Counted from the first letter of the stretch, positions 27,684 through 35,995 are shown. The stretch is DNA of 37,031 bases from Coprococcus sp. (GCA_017624085.1 JAGANU010000014.1:1-37031), one strand, 5' to 3'. Numbers and translations: made by a program. Notes: a model not told the origin generated them from the sequence alone.

Positions 27684-29330
27684 CTACATTTCATGGGCTG
27701 CCTTGACGAGAGAAGGCACAATCTGCTTCTTTCTTGACACAACACCATCAAGATAAGTGTAGCCATCCTCCAAAGAAACACCAAAGGCTTTCTCGACAAG
27801 TCCATCCGCTCCGTGTCCTTTGCATATAACTCCGGAACCCTCTTTAAGAATATTGGTCATTACAAACATCATCATATCACAATCAGGCTCCATGAAATCC
27901 TTAAAATAGTTTTTCATATCAGCCTTTATACGCTCTATCTCTTTTTCGTTGACTGATGTAATTTGACCTATTGCTACAACAGTATCCCCAATATCAAACT
28001 TCTTAAAATCCTGATGAAGTATGTCATCTACCGTTTTGTCCTTAAGATTGCTTCCCGCATCAAACATCTCCATAGCAAATTCATACATATCTATTCCGGC
28101 TAATGTAGCAAGCTCCTTTGCAGCAGCTTCATCAACAGGAGTGCAGGTTGGCGACTTAAAAGCAAGTGTATCGGATAGTATTGCACCACAAAGCAGTCCT
28201 GCAATATGTCTCTTCGGTATTACATTTGCCTCCTTATACATCTGATATACAATTGTAGCAGTACATCCAAGAGGCTGGTTTCTAAAATAAACAGGTCCCA
28301 TAGTTTCTATGTTTGCTATTCTGTGATGGTCAATAATCTCTAATATTTCAGCATTCTCAACGCCGTCTACAGACTGAGTTCTCTCGTTATGGTCAACAAG
28401 AATAAGCTGTTTTTTCCTTGCGTTGATGTAATTTCGCCTTGAAACAAGTCCCTTGTAGTTACCATAGCTGTCTGTTACAGGAAAGTATCTCACTCTTGTC
28501 TGAGCCATGGTGGTCTTTAATGTATCAATATCATCATCCTCATAGAAGGTCATGATATGATCCTTAATCATAAAAAAGCTTATTGGGATACTCTGTCCAA
28601 TAAGTCTTGCAACATTATATGTATCCACGTGGGTAATAATAACTGTGCAGCCTTTGTTTTTTGCAAATTCCAGCACAACATCCGATATTGCATTAACAAG
28701 GCAAACAACAAGAATACTGGCACCACAATTTATTGCAGCAAGCTGAGCCTCTACTCTATCGCTTACAATCACAATATCATTTTCATTGACAAGCTTTTCA
28801 AGAATATCAACCTGAGCAGCACCTACTATTACACGACCATTCTTCACATATTCGTCTGCACTTCCCCAAATTAGCTTTCCGGAAATTGTATCAATAATAT
28901 GTGAAACCTTTGTTTTTGCTACATAAAAGTAATTGTCATCCTTTTCAAGCATATATGCTTCCGCAATATCGCCTACAGTAATAAGGCCCTTTATTTTATT
29001 GTTAGACACAACAGGAAGTGTGGTAGCATCGTTTTCCTGCATTATCTCAAAGGCCCTTTTCATTGTTATATCCCCAGATACTCCGTCTACAATTCTGTAC
29101 GCAATATCCTTAACCTGAATATTCACATTACTCACGAGCTCCGGAGGCTCTACACCAAAATAATCCAGAATAAACTGGGTCTCCTTGTTTATACTTCCTG
29201 CTCTTTTTGCTATATACTTATTATCATTTATATTCTTTAAATTGGCATAAGCGATAGCCGAGCATATGGAATCTGAATCGGGATTCTTATGACCAACTAC
29301 AAAAACCTCGTCCTTTGGAACATTATGCAT
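27684..29330 (-). CDS. ppaC: Family II (DHH) manganese-dependent inorganic pyrophosphatase with CBS-DRTGG insert
   Basis: Hydrolyses pyrophosphate to two phosphates. The 548-residue product has the metal-site motif VGHKNPDSDS (His14, Asp18, Asp20), a regulatory insert with two CBS segments (DITMKRAFEIMQENDATTLPVV and VRYFPVTDSYGNYKGLVSR) around a DRTGG-like middle domain, then EIIDHHRI with the DHH motif. The DHHA2 C-terminal domain (SGVICKGHGADGLVEK) follows. Canonical family II enzymes are about 310 residues, so this is the nucleotide-regulated form known from Clostridia, where CBS ligands such as AMP and diadenosine polyphosphates tune activity. GGAG precedes the ATG. Confidence 0.95.
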   Translation of the reverse strand: MHNVPKDEVFVVGHKNPDSDSICSAIAYANLKNINDNKYIAKRAGSINKETQFILDYFGVEPPELVSNVNIQVKDIAYRIVDGVSGDITMKRAFEIMQENDATTLPVVSNNKIKGLITVGDIAEAYMLEKDDNYFYVAKTKVSHIIDTISGKLIWGSADEYVKNGRVIVGAAQVDILEKLVNENDIVIVSDRVEAQLAAINCGASILVVCLVNAISDVVLEFAKNKGCTVIITHVDTYNVARLIGQSIPISFFMIKDHIMTFYEDDDIDTLKTTMAQTRVRYFPVTDSYGNYKGLVSRRNYINARKKQLILVDHNERTQSVDGVENAEILEIIDHHRIANIETMGPVYFRNQPLGCTATIVYQMYKEANVIPKRHIAGLLCGAILSDTLAFKSPTCTPVDEAAAKELATLAGIDMYEFAMEMFDAGSNLKDKTVDDILHQDFKKFDIGDTVVAIGQITSVNEKEIERIKADMKNYFKDFMEPDCDMMMFVMTNILKEGSGVICKGHGADGLVEKAFGVSLEDGYTYLDGVVSRKKQIVPSLVKAAHEM

Positions 29331-29388
29331 ATCTTAAGCTCCTTTATACAAATAAAATTTTTCAAATACTATCACAATAAGGCTATAC

Positions 29389-30024
29389 TTACAATGGTTT
29401 TTTGATATTTCTTCTGCTATATTCACAGCCACAAAAGCTTTGCCTGTACAAATCATATTCCTTAGAGAGCAAAATAGAATGTCTGTAGCCATCCTTTTTC
29501 TTAAAATCGCTGTACAAATAATCAACCCCAAATTCCAATGAAGCTTTTTCGCCTATCTCGTTAAGCCATTCTGCATTTTTATGAGGGCTGATGGATAATG
29601 TTGTAGTAAAAATATCATACCCATTCTCCTTTGCAAAGGCTGCACTTTTATAAAGTCTTAACCTGTAACAGTCGTAGCACCTGGCACCTCGTTCAGGCAA
29701 ATGCTCTTTGCCTTTAGCCATATCAATAAAAACCTCAGGTTCATGATCTTCCATGTATACAGAAACTCCTGATACATATACTTTATTAACAAACCGGTTT
29801 AGTTCATCAAATCTCTTAATATATTCACTGTAATCTGTAATATTTGGATTATAAAAATAAGCAGTTATATCGAAATGCCGGGCAAGTATGTATAAGCAAT
29901 GACTGGAGCAGGGTGCACAGCAGCAATGAAGTAAAAGGCGTTTTTTTTCTCCATTTGCGCTCATTTTATCATATAATTCAAGCTGTTCTTCCATTTTTTT
30001 ATAATAGTTTGAATTCTGCATCAT
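29389..30024 (-). CDS. queH: Epoxyqueuosine reductase QueH
   Basis: Carries out the last step of queuosine synthesis in tRNA, reducing epoxyqueuosine in organisms without QueG. The 211-residue product has the QueH cysteine motifs: LLHCCCAPCSSHC (residues 32-43), GARCYDCYRLRL near residue 111 and FCGCEYSRR near the C-terminus. These hold its Fe-S cluster and metal site. Length is normal. GGAG lies just before two consecutive ATG codons, so 30024 or 30021 could be the start. A 58-bp spacer separates it from ppaC. Confidence 0.94.
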   Translation of the reverse strand: MMQNSNYYKKMEEQLELYDKMSANGEKKRLLLHCCCAPCSSHCLYILARHFDITAYFYNPNITDYSEYIKRFDELNRFVNKVYVSGVSVYMEDHEPEVFIDMAKGKEHLPERGARCYDCYRLRLYKSAAFAKENGYDIFTTTLSISPHKNAEWLNEIGEKASLEFGVDYLYSDFKKKDGYRHSILLSKEYDLYRQSFCGCEYSRRNIKKPL

Positions 30025-30073
30025 ATAAACTCCTTTTTTTGTAACAATTACACATCGTATTTTCTAAAAAAAT

Positions 30074-30103
30074 GTAATAATCACGTACTTTGTACATTAT
30101 TAC
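30074..30103. promoter_or_regulatory. Inverted repeat between queH and the small plus-strand gene
   Basis: GTAATAAT (30074-30081) and ATTATTAC (30096-30103) pair perfectly, and inside them GTAC-TTT-GTAC pairs again with a 3-nt bulge. The minus strand continues with a run of seven Ts, so it could act as a weak terminator or attenuator ahead of queH. It also ends 4 bp before the -35 of the divergent promoter, which suits an operator. The outer arms resemble those of the 25661-25780 array. Confidence 0.55.
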
Positions 30104-30106
30104 TAG

Positions 30107-30135
30107 TTGACTTTGTTATATGTTTACAATATACT
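30107..30135 (+). promoter_or_regulatory. Strong sigma-A promoter of the 76-residue gene
   Basis: TTGACT (30107-30112) and TATACT (30130-30135) are spaced by exactly 17 bp, about 54 bp before the start codon. Confidence 0.85.
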
Positions 30136-30188
30136 GTTAATAGTTACATTAGCACGTATATAATCATTTATCAATGGAGGTGTGGATT

Positions 30189-30419
30189 ATGACAGTTCAG
30201 CAGGCAATCAAAAAGTATAAACTGGAACCGCTAAGTGTCAGTGTTGCTAAGATTAAAGCTAAAGAGCTCAATGTAGATGAAGTTCTATATATGAACGTGC
30301 AAAAAAACAAGTATGCATACATTGTTAAGGATTCCCGTGGAATTATGCTTTATTCCGATGAGCGCAGCTTGTATACAAAGCTGTATAAAGGTCTTAAGGT
30401 TACTCCGCTCGATCCATAA
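30189..30419 (+). CDS. Small hypothetical protein (76 residues)
   Basis: No family is recognised. The product begins MTVQQAIKKYKLE, is basic (many Lys), and appears to combine an N-terminal helix with a beta-hairpin (YAYIVKDSRGIMLYSDERSLYTKLY). The ATG at 30189 is chosen because TGGAGGTG lies 8 bp upstream; an earlier ATG at 30174 overlaps that site. Reality is well supported by a consensus promoter, a strong ribosome site and an intrinsic terminator, so it is an isolated monocistronic unit. Confidence 0.82.
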   Translation: MTVQQAIKKYKLEPLSVSVAKIKAKELNVDEVLYMNVQKNKYAYIVKDSRGIMLYSDERSLYTKLYKGLKVTPLDP

Positions 30420-30464
30420 TACATATATTTTTATAGTACACACACACTTTATATCAGCGATTAT

Positions 30465-30494
30465 GGGAAACTGTCATAACAGTTTCCCTTTTTT
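30465..30494 (+). terminator. Rho-independent terminator of the 76-residue gene
   Basis: GGGAAACTGT (30465-30474) and ACAGTTTCCC (30479-30488) form a perfect 10-pair stem with a CATA loop, followed by six Ts. It lies 45 bp after the stop codon. Confidence 0.93.
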
Positions 30495-30506
30495 CATACC
30501 TTTATA

Positions 30507-30923
30507 TCATATAATATGATACTTTACTTTCTTTTCGCCAAACAATCTGTGTCTTATCATGTCGTCTAATAAAATAATACCGGGTGATAAGATCATCCAT
30601 AATATAGAGTACGGCAGGCATATCTGTCCTCCAAGATTAAAAGGCATATCAGAATAATCCCACACCGAAAGTCCCATTTTTATATTTACAATATACCCTG
30701 TAATATACTCCAGCTCCGTGATTACTATAGAAGATAGAATCATCTGCCATAAAAGCCCCATATGTCTAAATGTCTGATTGAGGCCTCCACACAGTACCAT
30801 GGCCAGGCCGCCACATATTATCATAGAAACATGCGAGTAATGCCTGACAGTTATCTCAAGAAAATAATAAAAAAGACCGCCTGTCATAAACAGTGTTAAA
30901 TATTTTAACAAAAAATCCTTCAT
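30507..30923 (-). CDS. Putative CmpB-type (PF06541-like) membrane protein
   Basis: The 138-residue membrane protein has about four helices. The block ITELEYITGYIVNIKMGLSVWDYSDMPFNLGGQICLPYSILW is characteristic of the family annotated as putative ABC-transporter permease CmpB; a true transport role is unproven, and no ATPase gene is adjacent. The ATG at 30923 has GGGAGGTG upstream; the in-frame start at 30938 lies beyond that site. It is 48 bp after the neighbouring membrane-protein gene on the same strand and may be co-transcribed with it. Confidence 0.78.
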   Translation of the reverse strand: MKDFLLKYLTLFMTGGLFYYFLEITVRHYSHVSMIICGGLAMVLCGGLNQTFRHMGLLWQMILSSIVITELEYITGYIVNIKMGLSVWDYSDMPFNLGGQICLPYSILWMILSPGIILLDDMIRHRLFGEKKVKYHII

Positions 30924-30971
30924 AGTGTCACCTCCCAAGTAATGGTAGTATGCCCCATGAAGGATAAATTA

Positions 30972-31493
30972 TTACTGCTTATACTTTCCTTTAAAAAAGC
31001 TGTTCACATGATCTATTGTTTTGTCAGAAAGCTCAAGTTTAACAAATTCTGTTCTTCCATTTTTATTTACTACAAATACATAAACGCCCTCCTCATAGGC
31101 AGAATCCTTTGAGGTAAAATCTCTAACCTTTATGGATGAATTCTGCTGCTGTTCATTATCAAGATATATGGAACCATCCTTCGTTATAAGCTTTACATCT
31201 CCATTACAAAAGGTATATATGGATTTTCTGCTTTTTTTTGCTACTATTCTTGCAATCTCAACATCTTCATTTACCATGATATACTCATATTCCGTTTCTT
31301 TTCTCGACACAAACAGTCCAAAAATGACAGCTCCAATTATAGTAATCAAAAGTCCCAAGGCTGCCATACCCGGAACCATCATAAAAGAACCGAAGCCGGC
31401 AATAATTGTTACTATTCCAAGGGCCATGCCAAGCAACACTGATATCGGTGTTTTAGACTTAACTATGTGTTCTGCATATCCATCATTTAACAT
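30972..31493 (-). CDS. Hypothetical membrane protein with two helices (DUF6106-like)
   Basis: The 173-residue product has hydrophobic segments at about residues 17-38 and 42-63, then a soluble C-terminal domain of about 105 residues. That domain has alternating beta strands (EYIMVNEDVEIARIVAKKSRK, YVFVVNKNGRTEFVKLELS). The layout matches the DUF6106 family of Lachnospiraceae as I remember it, but this is an unverified match. The ATG at 31493 has AAGGAG upstream. The function is unknown. It is followed by the CmpB-like gene on the same strand. Confidence 0.75.
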   Translation of the reverse strand: MLNDGYAEHIVKSKTPISVLLGMALGIVTIIAGFGSFMMVPGMAALGLLITIIGAVIFGLFVSRKETEYEYIMVNEDVEIARIVAKKSRKSIYTFCNGDVKLITKDGSIYLDNEQQQNSSIKVRDFTSKDSAYEEGVYVFVVNKNGRTEFVKLELSDKTIDHVNSFFKGKYKQ

Positions 31494-31624
31494 GTTGTTT
31501 CTCCTTATTTGTTATTTCTGTACATTCTAACATAAAAATACAAAATATAATATTGCTTAACATATTTTTTTATATTTTTATCACTTTTGCACGGTAGGAC
31601 TGCGATGATTCGAAAATCATAAAT

Positions 31625-32170
31625 TTATCTTCTGCAGCCGGGACAGCCCCCACAACCTGATATACCATCTATATATGATGTAGTATTCTGATATTCATAG
31701 GCAGACTCAATAAGGCAGACGGCCTGAGAGCTTATACCAAGACCTTCGCCCGTAAAACCGAGCTTTTCCTCTGTAGTAGCCTTAATATTTACTCTATCCT
31801 TTTCAATATCGAGACAATTAGCTATATTTTCACGCATCTGGTCAATATATGGCGCAAGCTTAGGTCTCTGTGCTATTACTGTGGCATCTATATTCTCAAT
31901 CAGATACAGCTTATCCATAAGCAGCTTCTTAACGTGCGCTAGAAGCTTCATACTGTCTGCACCTTTATATTCTTCATCGGTATCCGGGAAATGCTGTCCA
32001 ATATCACCTAATGCAGCAGCACCAAGCAGCGCATCCATAATTGCATGTACAAGTACATCAGCATCGCTGTGTCCAAGCAGACCTTTCTCATAAGGAATAT
32101 CAACACCACCTAGAATTAGCTTTCTCCCTTCAACTAATCTGTGAACATCATAGCCCATTCCAACTCTCAT
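31625..32170 (-). CDS. ispF: 2-C-methyl-D-erythritol 2,4-cyclodiphosphate synthase with Cys-rich C-terminal tail
   Basis: Cyclises CDP-methylerythritol phosphate in the MEP isoprenoid pathway. The 181-residue product has the zinc ligands in GYDVHRL (Asp8 and His10) and His42, the [19 protein letters not shown] block, [10 protein letters not shown], and the C-terminal [24 protein letters not shown]. Typical length is about 157. An extra about 25-residue tail ends [12 protein letters not shown] with a CxxCxxC cluster, which is unusual. The ATG at 32170 has GGGGTGA upstream; a longer reading frame running into the tRNA genes is not coding. It lies after the tRNA terminator, so its promoter is unclear. 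Confidence 0.93.
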   Translation of the reverse strand: MRVGMGYDVHRLVEGRKLILGGVDIPYEKGLLGHSDADVLVHAIMDALLGAAALGDIGQHFPDTDEEYKGADSMKLLAHVKKLLMDKLYLIENIDATVIAQRPKLAPYIDQMRENIANCLDIEKDRVNIKATTEEKLGFTGEGLGISSQAVCLIESAYEYQNTTSYIDGISGCGGCPGCRR

Positions 32171-32189
32171 ACTTTTCACCCCATAATAT

Positions 32190-32225
32190 CTAAAAAATAA
32201 AAAAGACGAAAGAACCCTTTCGTCT
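32190..32225 (-). terminator. Terminator of the tRNA-Val/tRNA-Met unit
   Basis: AGACGAAAG (32204-32212) and CTTTCGTCT (32217-32225) form a perfect 9-pair stem with a 4-nt loop. On the minus strand they are followed by TTTTTTATTTTTT. It starts 10 bp after tRNA-Met and lies upstream of ispF. Confidence 0.92.
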
Positions 32226-32234
32226 AATCTAAAG

Positions 32235-32308
32235 TAGCGAGAGGGGGATTCGAACCCTCGACACTGCGGGTATGAACCGCATGCTCTAGCCAACTGAGCT
32301 ATCTCGCC
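32235..32308 (-). tRNA. tRNA-Met (anticodon CAT)
   Basis: The 74-nt cloverleaf reads, on the minus strand: acceptor GGCGAGA/TCTCGCT, D-stem GCTC/GAGC, anticodon stem TGCGG/CCGCA with loop TTCATAC, and T-loop TTCGAAT. CCA is not encoded. CAT could be elongator Met, initiator or Ile2. The G1 pairing with U72 and the lack of three consecutive G-C pairs at the anticodon stem base favour the elongator. There is one A-C mismatch in the T-stem. Confidence 0.95.
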
Positions 32309-32320
32309 ATATTACGTAAA

Positions 32321-32393
32321 TGGGACCTATAGGGCTCGAACCTATGACCCTCTGCTTGTAAGGCAGATGCTCTCCCAGCTGAGCTAAGATCCC
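32321..32393 (-). tRNA. tRNA-Val (anticodon TAC)
   Basis: The 73-nt cloverleaf reads, on the minus strand: acceptor GGGATCT/AGGTCCC, D-arm GCTC/GAGC, anticodon stem CTGCC with loop TTACAAG, and T-stem ATAGG/CCTAT with loop TTCGAGC. CCA is not encoded. It is 12 bp upstream of tRNA-Met and shares its promoter. Confidence 0.96.
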
Positions 32394-32426
32394 ATATTAC
32401 TGTATGCCATCGCTGACACCTTTGTT

Positions 32427-32455
32427 AGTATACTCAAGCAAGTACTATTTGTCAA
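32427..32455 (-). promoter_or_regulatory. Consensus sigma-A promoter of the tRNA unit
   Basis: On the minus strand, a perfect TTGACA (32450-32455) and TATACT (32427-32432) are spaced by 17 bp, ending 33 bp before tRNA-Val. This is the strongest promoter in the window. Confidence 0.93.
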
Positions 32456-32533
32456 CAACTTTTTCAACTTTTTTACAATACAACTCAGCAACCTGTTTTT
32501 CTCATCCCATATATTGTTTTTCGGTCAGCCCTT

Positions 32534-33070
32534 TTATTCTCCATATAACAGATACTTAATCAGTTTATATAAGAATAGTATAACAAGAACAGGGAGAACT
32601 ATATATATAATCACATACATTCCAAAATATACCACTCCGAGGGCCAGAGCAATTACAACCGCAAGAGCAAATACTGCAATGATAACCAGAACTATCTTGC
32701 CTAATGTAGTACTAAAATCAAGCTTTCCAAAGGCTACGCTTGGTTTTCCGTTTTCGTTTATGTTTATGTGCCAGCCTTTTTTTGTATTATCTTGATCGTT
32801 ATAGCTGTCATTATTTTCGGAATCATAATAATAGCTGTTATCATTCTCATAATGCCGGTTTCCGTTTTTTTGATTCTCCGTTTCGATAATGGTTTTTGCT
32901 ATAAGTCTTGCAGAGCCCAGCTTTGCACATATCTCATTCTCTGACAAACCACCTTGTTTTTCTTTATTAAAATAATCTTCATAGTACATCATCGTTTCAT
33001 TATAGGTTTTTGCTGAGACATTTCCTGAAAGTGCTGTCTCAAGTTCATCCATAAATTCTCTTTTCTTCAT
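32534..33070 (-). CDS. DUF1700-like (HAAS-domain) membrane protein
   Basis: Residues 1-70 of 178 match the pattern of the helical HAAS/DUF1700 domain (MKKREFMDELETAL, YYEDYF, LGSARLIAKTIIE). A Tyr/Asn/Asp-rich linker (about 75-100) follows, then hydrophobic helices at about 125-150 and 152-172. Such proteins are often membrane regulators paired with PadR repressors, but none is present here. The ATG at 33070 is chosen because AAGGAG lies 9 bp upstream; an in-frame ATG at 33079 sits directly against it. It starts 20 bp after the transglutaminase-like gene and is its operon partner. Confidence 0.82.
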   Translation of the reverse strand: MKKREFMDELETALSGNVSAKTYNETMMYYEDYFNKEKQGGLSENEICAKLGSARLIAKTIIETENQKNGNRHYENDNSYYYDSENNDSYNDQDNTKKGWHININENGKPSVAFGKLDFSTTLGKIVLVIIAVFALAVVIALALGVVYFGMYVIIYIVLPVLVILFLYKLIKYLLYGE

Positions 33071-33090
33071 TAAAATCATCTCCTTAAAAG

Positions 33091-34164
33091 CTATGGCAGA
33101 TTCAAATATACAATAATAACCTTGTATTCACCCAAATCTTCCACCACATAATTAATTGAATTCATATTGCCATAATCAAATAAAAATGACAAGTCAAAGG
33201 AACTGTCAGGTGTTTCAACAGCCGCTTCAAGCACCTTTCCTTTACTTACCTGAAGTCTTATACCTTTTTTGTAATCCTCAAAGGAACTGTAATAATAGAA
33301 TCTCTTATTGTAAAAACTGCAGTCATCATAAATACACTCTCTGTAAAACTGCTTTTCCCAAGTATGGGTAGCTTCAAATATGCGGTCAGGAAGATTAACA
33401 TATGTGTGCTTAACATATGACCCCATATCCGGGAGCGAATCATCCCAGGTGAGATCCACATTATACCAGTTGTCTTCTATCTTAACCTGATTCCAGGCAT
33501 GAAGTCCATCCTTCGTATCTCCTACAACTATATCACAATCTATTTTCAGGCATGACATCATGAGAAAGAACGCTTCAGCATAGCCATCACAGACACATTT
33601 GCCTGAAACAAGCGCGCCATAGGCAGTATAGGCGTCCTCTGTATCAGCCGGATATCCATAAGAGCATTTTTTAACAATGTAGTCATGTACTGCTATTTCC
33701 TTGTCAAAATCACTCATGCCCGGCTTGATATTTTTTGCTATGAAGGAATCTATAACGTTGTAAATCTCACTTGCTTTTTCCATATCAGGGGGAATATCAA
33801 TTCCATTTTGATATTTTCTAGCAACATAGTAGTTGTCAGAAAGTACATAGTTAAGCATAATATGCAGATACTGTCCTGATTCAATGATAACTCTGTATGT
33901 ATCTACAACCCCATAAGCAGAATCAATGTATTTATTTATATTATGAACATCAGCCTTCTTAACATTCTTTACGTAATATACGCCTACGCTGTTGCCCTCC
34001 TCCATGTCCTTAACAACTGCCGCCCTGAAGCTTACAAGTCCGTCAAGGACCTCATCTTTCATAATTACATTAAACAGAAACCATCTGCTCCCGCTAAGCA
34101 ACGCAATAAGAATCACAACTATAAAGAACGCCCAGGCAAATTTTTTTCCGATTTTCAAAAACAT
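33091..34164 (-). CDS. Membrane-anchored transglutaminase-like protein
   Basis: The 357-residue product has an N-terminal uncleaved signal-anchor (about residues 9-25), so the rest is probably outside the membrane. The transglutaminase core is clear: GKCVCDGYAEAFF with catalytic Cys192, DGLHAWNQV with His222 and WYNVDLTWDDS with Asp237, the usual papain-like triad. Its reaction could be cross-linking or proteolysis of envelope proteins; the substrate is unknown. The ATG at 34164 has GAGGATA upstream, and a good promoter lies just before it. Confidence 0.9.
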   Translation of the reverse strand: MFLKIGKKFAWAFFIVVILIALLSGSRWFLFNVIMKDEVLDGLVSFRAAVVKDMEEGNSVGVYYVKNVKKADVHNINKYIDSAYGVVDTYRVIIESGQYLHIMLNYVLSDNYYVARKYQNGIDIPPDMEKASEIYNVIDSFIAKNIKPGMSDFDKEIAVHDYIVKKCSYGYPADTEDAYTAYGALVSGKCVCDGYAEAFFLMMSCLKIDCDIVVGDTKDGLHAWNQVKIEDNWYNVDLTWDDSLPDMGSYVKHTYVNLPDRIFEATHTWEKQFYRECIYDDCSFYNKRFYYYSSFEDYKKGIRLQVSKGKVLEAAVETPDSSFDLSFLFDYGNMNSINYVVEDLGEYKVIIVYLNLP

Positions 34165-34189
34165 TATCCTCTTTCATAGTCTTTTACGT

Positions 34190-34218
34190 ATAATAACATT
34201 TGCTGTAAATTGCTTCAA
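34190..34218 (-). promoter_or_regulatory. Promoter of the transglutaminase/DUF1700 operon
   Basis: On the minus strand, TTGAAG (34213-34218) and TATTAT (34190-34195) are spaced by 17 bp, with TGT before the -10 (extended). Confidence 0.7.
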
Positions 34219-34273
34219 GCACTTAAGATTTTTTTATGTTTTCAGTTATTTCAGTTATTTGATTACTATTTAG

Positions 34274-34302
34274 TTGATTAAGGCTTGTATATGTTGTAAA
34301 AT
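34274..34302 (+). promoter_or_regulatory. Promoter of argH
   Basis: TTGATT (34274-34279) and TAAAAT (34297-34302) are spaced by 17 bp. The predicted leader is about 70 nt. Confidence 0.65.
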
Positions 34303-34311
34303 ATGGTGATA

Positions 34312-34356
34312 GTTTGCTCTGATATACAAAATAATGTATGAAATAAGAGCGCAAAC
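34312..34356 (+). promoter_or_regulatory. Inverted repeat in the argH leader
   Basis: GTTTGCTCT (34312-34320) pairs with AGAGCGCAAAC (34346-34356) with a 2-nt bulge, and ATACA/TGTAT can pair inside. It overlaps the expected transcription start. It could be an ArgR-type operator or a leader hairpin; the sequence does not clearly match an ARG box. Confidence 0.45.
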
Positions 34357-34380
34357 AATACATAGAAAAGAGGAAACATT

Positions 34381-35808
34381 ATGGCTCAACTATGGGGCGG
34401 TCGCTTCACAAAGGAAACAGATAAATTAGTATACAATTTCAACGCGTCAATAACCTTTGACCAGAAGTTTTATAAGCAGGATATAAAGGGAAGCATTGCA
34501 CATGTTACTATGCTTGCGGCATCAAACATTCTTACCGAGGCTGAAAGAGATCAGATAATCGAGGGACTTAACAGTATACTGAACGATGTTGAGAATGGTT
34601 CACTTGTAATCAGCTCAAAGTACGAGGATATTCACAGCTTTGTTGAGGCAAACCTTATTGACAGGATCGGCGACGTTGGAAAGAAGCTTCATACAGGAAG
34701 AAGCAGAAATGATCAGGTAGCTCTTGACATGAAGCTTTATGTCAGAGATGAGATCATTGAACTTAAGAAGCTTATATGTGCACTTCTTGATACATTGCAC
34801 GAACTAATGAAACAGCATACACATACATATATGCCAGGTTTTACTCATCTTCAGAAGGCACAGCCAATCACACTCTCCCATCATTTTGGTGCATATATGG
34901 AGATGTTTAAAAGAGACTACACAAGACTTGATGATATATATGAAAGAATGAATTATTGTCCACTAGGTTCCGGCGCCCTTGCAGGAACAACCTATCCACT
35001 CGACAGAGAGCTTACTGCAAGTTTACTTGGCTTTTATGGACCTACTCTCAACAGTATGGATTCTGTTGCTGACAGGGATTACTGTATTGAACTGCTTTCA
35101 GCTCTTGCCACGGTAATGATGCATCTCTCTCGTTTCTCAGAGGAGATAATAATCTGGAATTCAAATGAGTATCAGTTTGTTGAGCTTGATGATTCCTACA
35201 GCACAGGAAGCTCTATTATGCCACAGAAGAAGAATCCTGACATTGCTGAGCTTGTGAGAGGAAAAACAGGTAGAGTTTACGGTGCGTTAACCTCCCTTTT
35301 AACTACAATGAAGGGTATTCCGCTTGCATACAACAAGGATATGCAGGAGGATAAGGAGCTTACCTTTGACGCCATAGACACCGCAAAGGGCTGTCTTGCC
35401 CTGTTTACCGGCATGATTTCCACAATGACAGTCAACAAAAACAGAATGGAAAATTCAGCTCAAAATGGGTTTACAAATGCAACGGATGCTGCAGATTATC
35501 TGGTTAACCACGGCGTTCCTTTTAGAGACGCCCATGGTATTGTAGGACAGCTTGTACTAAAATGTATCGAGGAAGGTATTTCATTAGATCAACTCAGCTT
35601 AAAGGATTATAAAGATATTTGCCCTGTATTTGAGGAGGATATCTATAAAGCTATAAGTATGGAGGAATGCGTTGAAAAGCGTAATACGATCGGTGCTCCT
35701 GGTCCTATTGCAATGGACAATGTAATTAAAATAAATGAGCGTTTCCTGAAGTGGGCACATGAAGACTCAGAAAAAAATACGAATAAGGAAGTGTATAAAA
35801 ATGAATAA
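34381..35808 (+). CDS. argH: Argininosuccinate lyase
   Basis: Cleaves argininosuccinate to arginine and fumarate, the last step of arginine synthesis. The 475-residue product has [10 protein letters not shown] at the N-terminus, GRSRNDQV, the catalytic [13 protein letters not shown] region, and the fumarase-superfamily signature [12 protein letters not shown] near residue 279. Length is normal. AGAGGA precedes the ATG by 6 bp. No argG is adjacent. The stop overlaps the next small gene by 8 bp, and sigG follows beyond a hairpin. Confidence 0.96.
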   Translation: MAQLWGGRFTKETDKLVYNFNASITFDQKFYKQDIKGSIAHVTMLAASNILTEAERDQIIEGLNSILNDVENGSLVISSKYEDIHSFVEANLIDRIGDVGKKLHTGRSRNDQVALDMKLYVRDEIIELKKLICALLDTLHELMKQHTHTYMPGFTHLQKAQPITLSHHFGAYMEMFKRDYTRLDDIYERMNYCPLGSGALAGTTYPLDRELTASLLGFYGPTLNSMDSVADRDYCIELLSALATVMMHLSRFSEEIIIWNSNEYQFVELDDSYSTGSSIMPQKKNPDIAELVRGKTGRVYGALTSLLTTMKGIPLAYNKDMQEDKELTFDAIDTAKGCLALFTGMISTMTVNKNRMENSAQNGFTNATDAADYLVNHGVPFRDAHGIVGQLVLKCIEEGISLDQLSLKDYKDICPVFEEDIYKAISMEECVEKRNTIGAPGPIAMDNVIKINERFLKWAHEDSEKNTNKEVYKNE

Positions 35809-35995
35809 CACAACGAAAAAAAAGTATGAAACAGCCGAAAAGATGCTAAAGGTTAAGATATCTGATGATGAGGTTGCCCTTATGACAGGACTTAGTCTTG
35901 ATGAGATAAGGAGTATAAAATCTACCATGTCACATGACGACATGTTCACCCAGGTCACAGAGTTAACCTTAGACAAGGCAGAATCAGAGGATTAA
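35801..35995 (+). CDS. Small protein translationally coupled to argH
   Basis: The 64-residue product is not recognised. It is predicted helical ([35 protein letters not shown] in outline). The [16 protein letters not shown] segment resembles the helix-turn-helix of sigma-factor or transposase-like small proteins, but only weakly. The ATG at 35801 overlaps the argH end by 8 bp and has AAGGAAG 9 bp upstream, so it is probably translated with argH. An upstream in-frame start at 35759 lacks a ribosome site. Confidence 0.7.
   Translation: MNNTTKKKYETAEKMLKVKISDDEVALMTGLSLDEIRSIKSTMSHDDMFTQVTELTLDKAESED

Noticed and set aside
27655..27705. Possible terminator after the pyrophosphatase gene
   Set aside because: Short GCCC/GGGC and AAATGTA/TACATTT arms can pair, but with internal loops and no T run; too weak to call.
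31600..31620. ATGATT-CGAA-AATCAT hairpin after ispF
   Set aside because: The six-pair AT-rich stem has no following T tract on the minus strand.
32171..32293. N-terminal extension of ispF reaching into the tRNA-Met gene
   Set aside because: The extra codons translate the tRNA and its terminator; the ATG at 32170 has a ribosome site and matches the family start.
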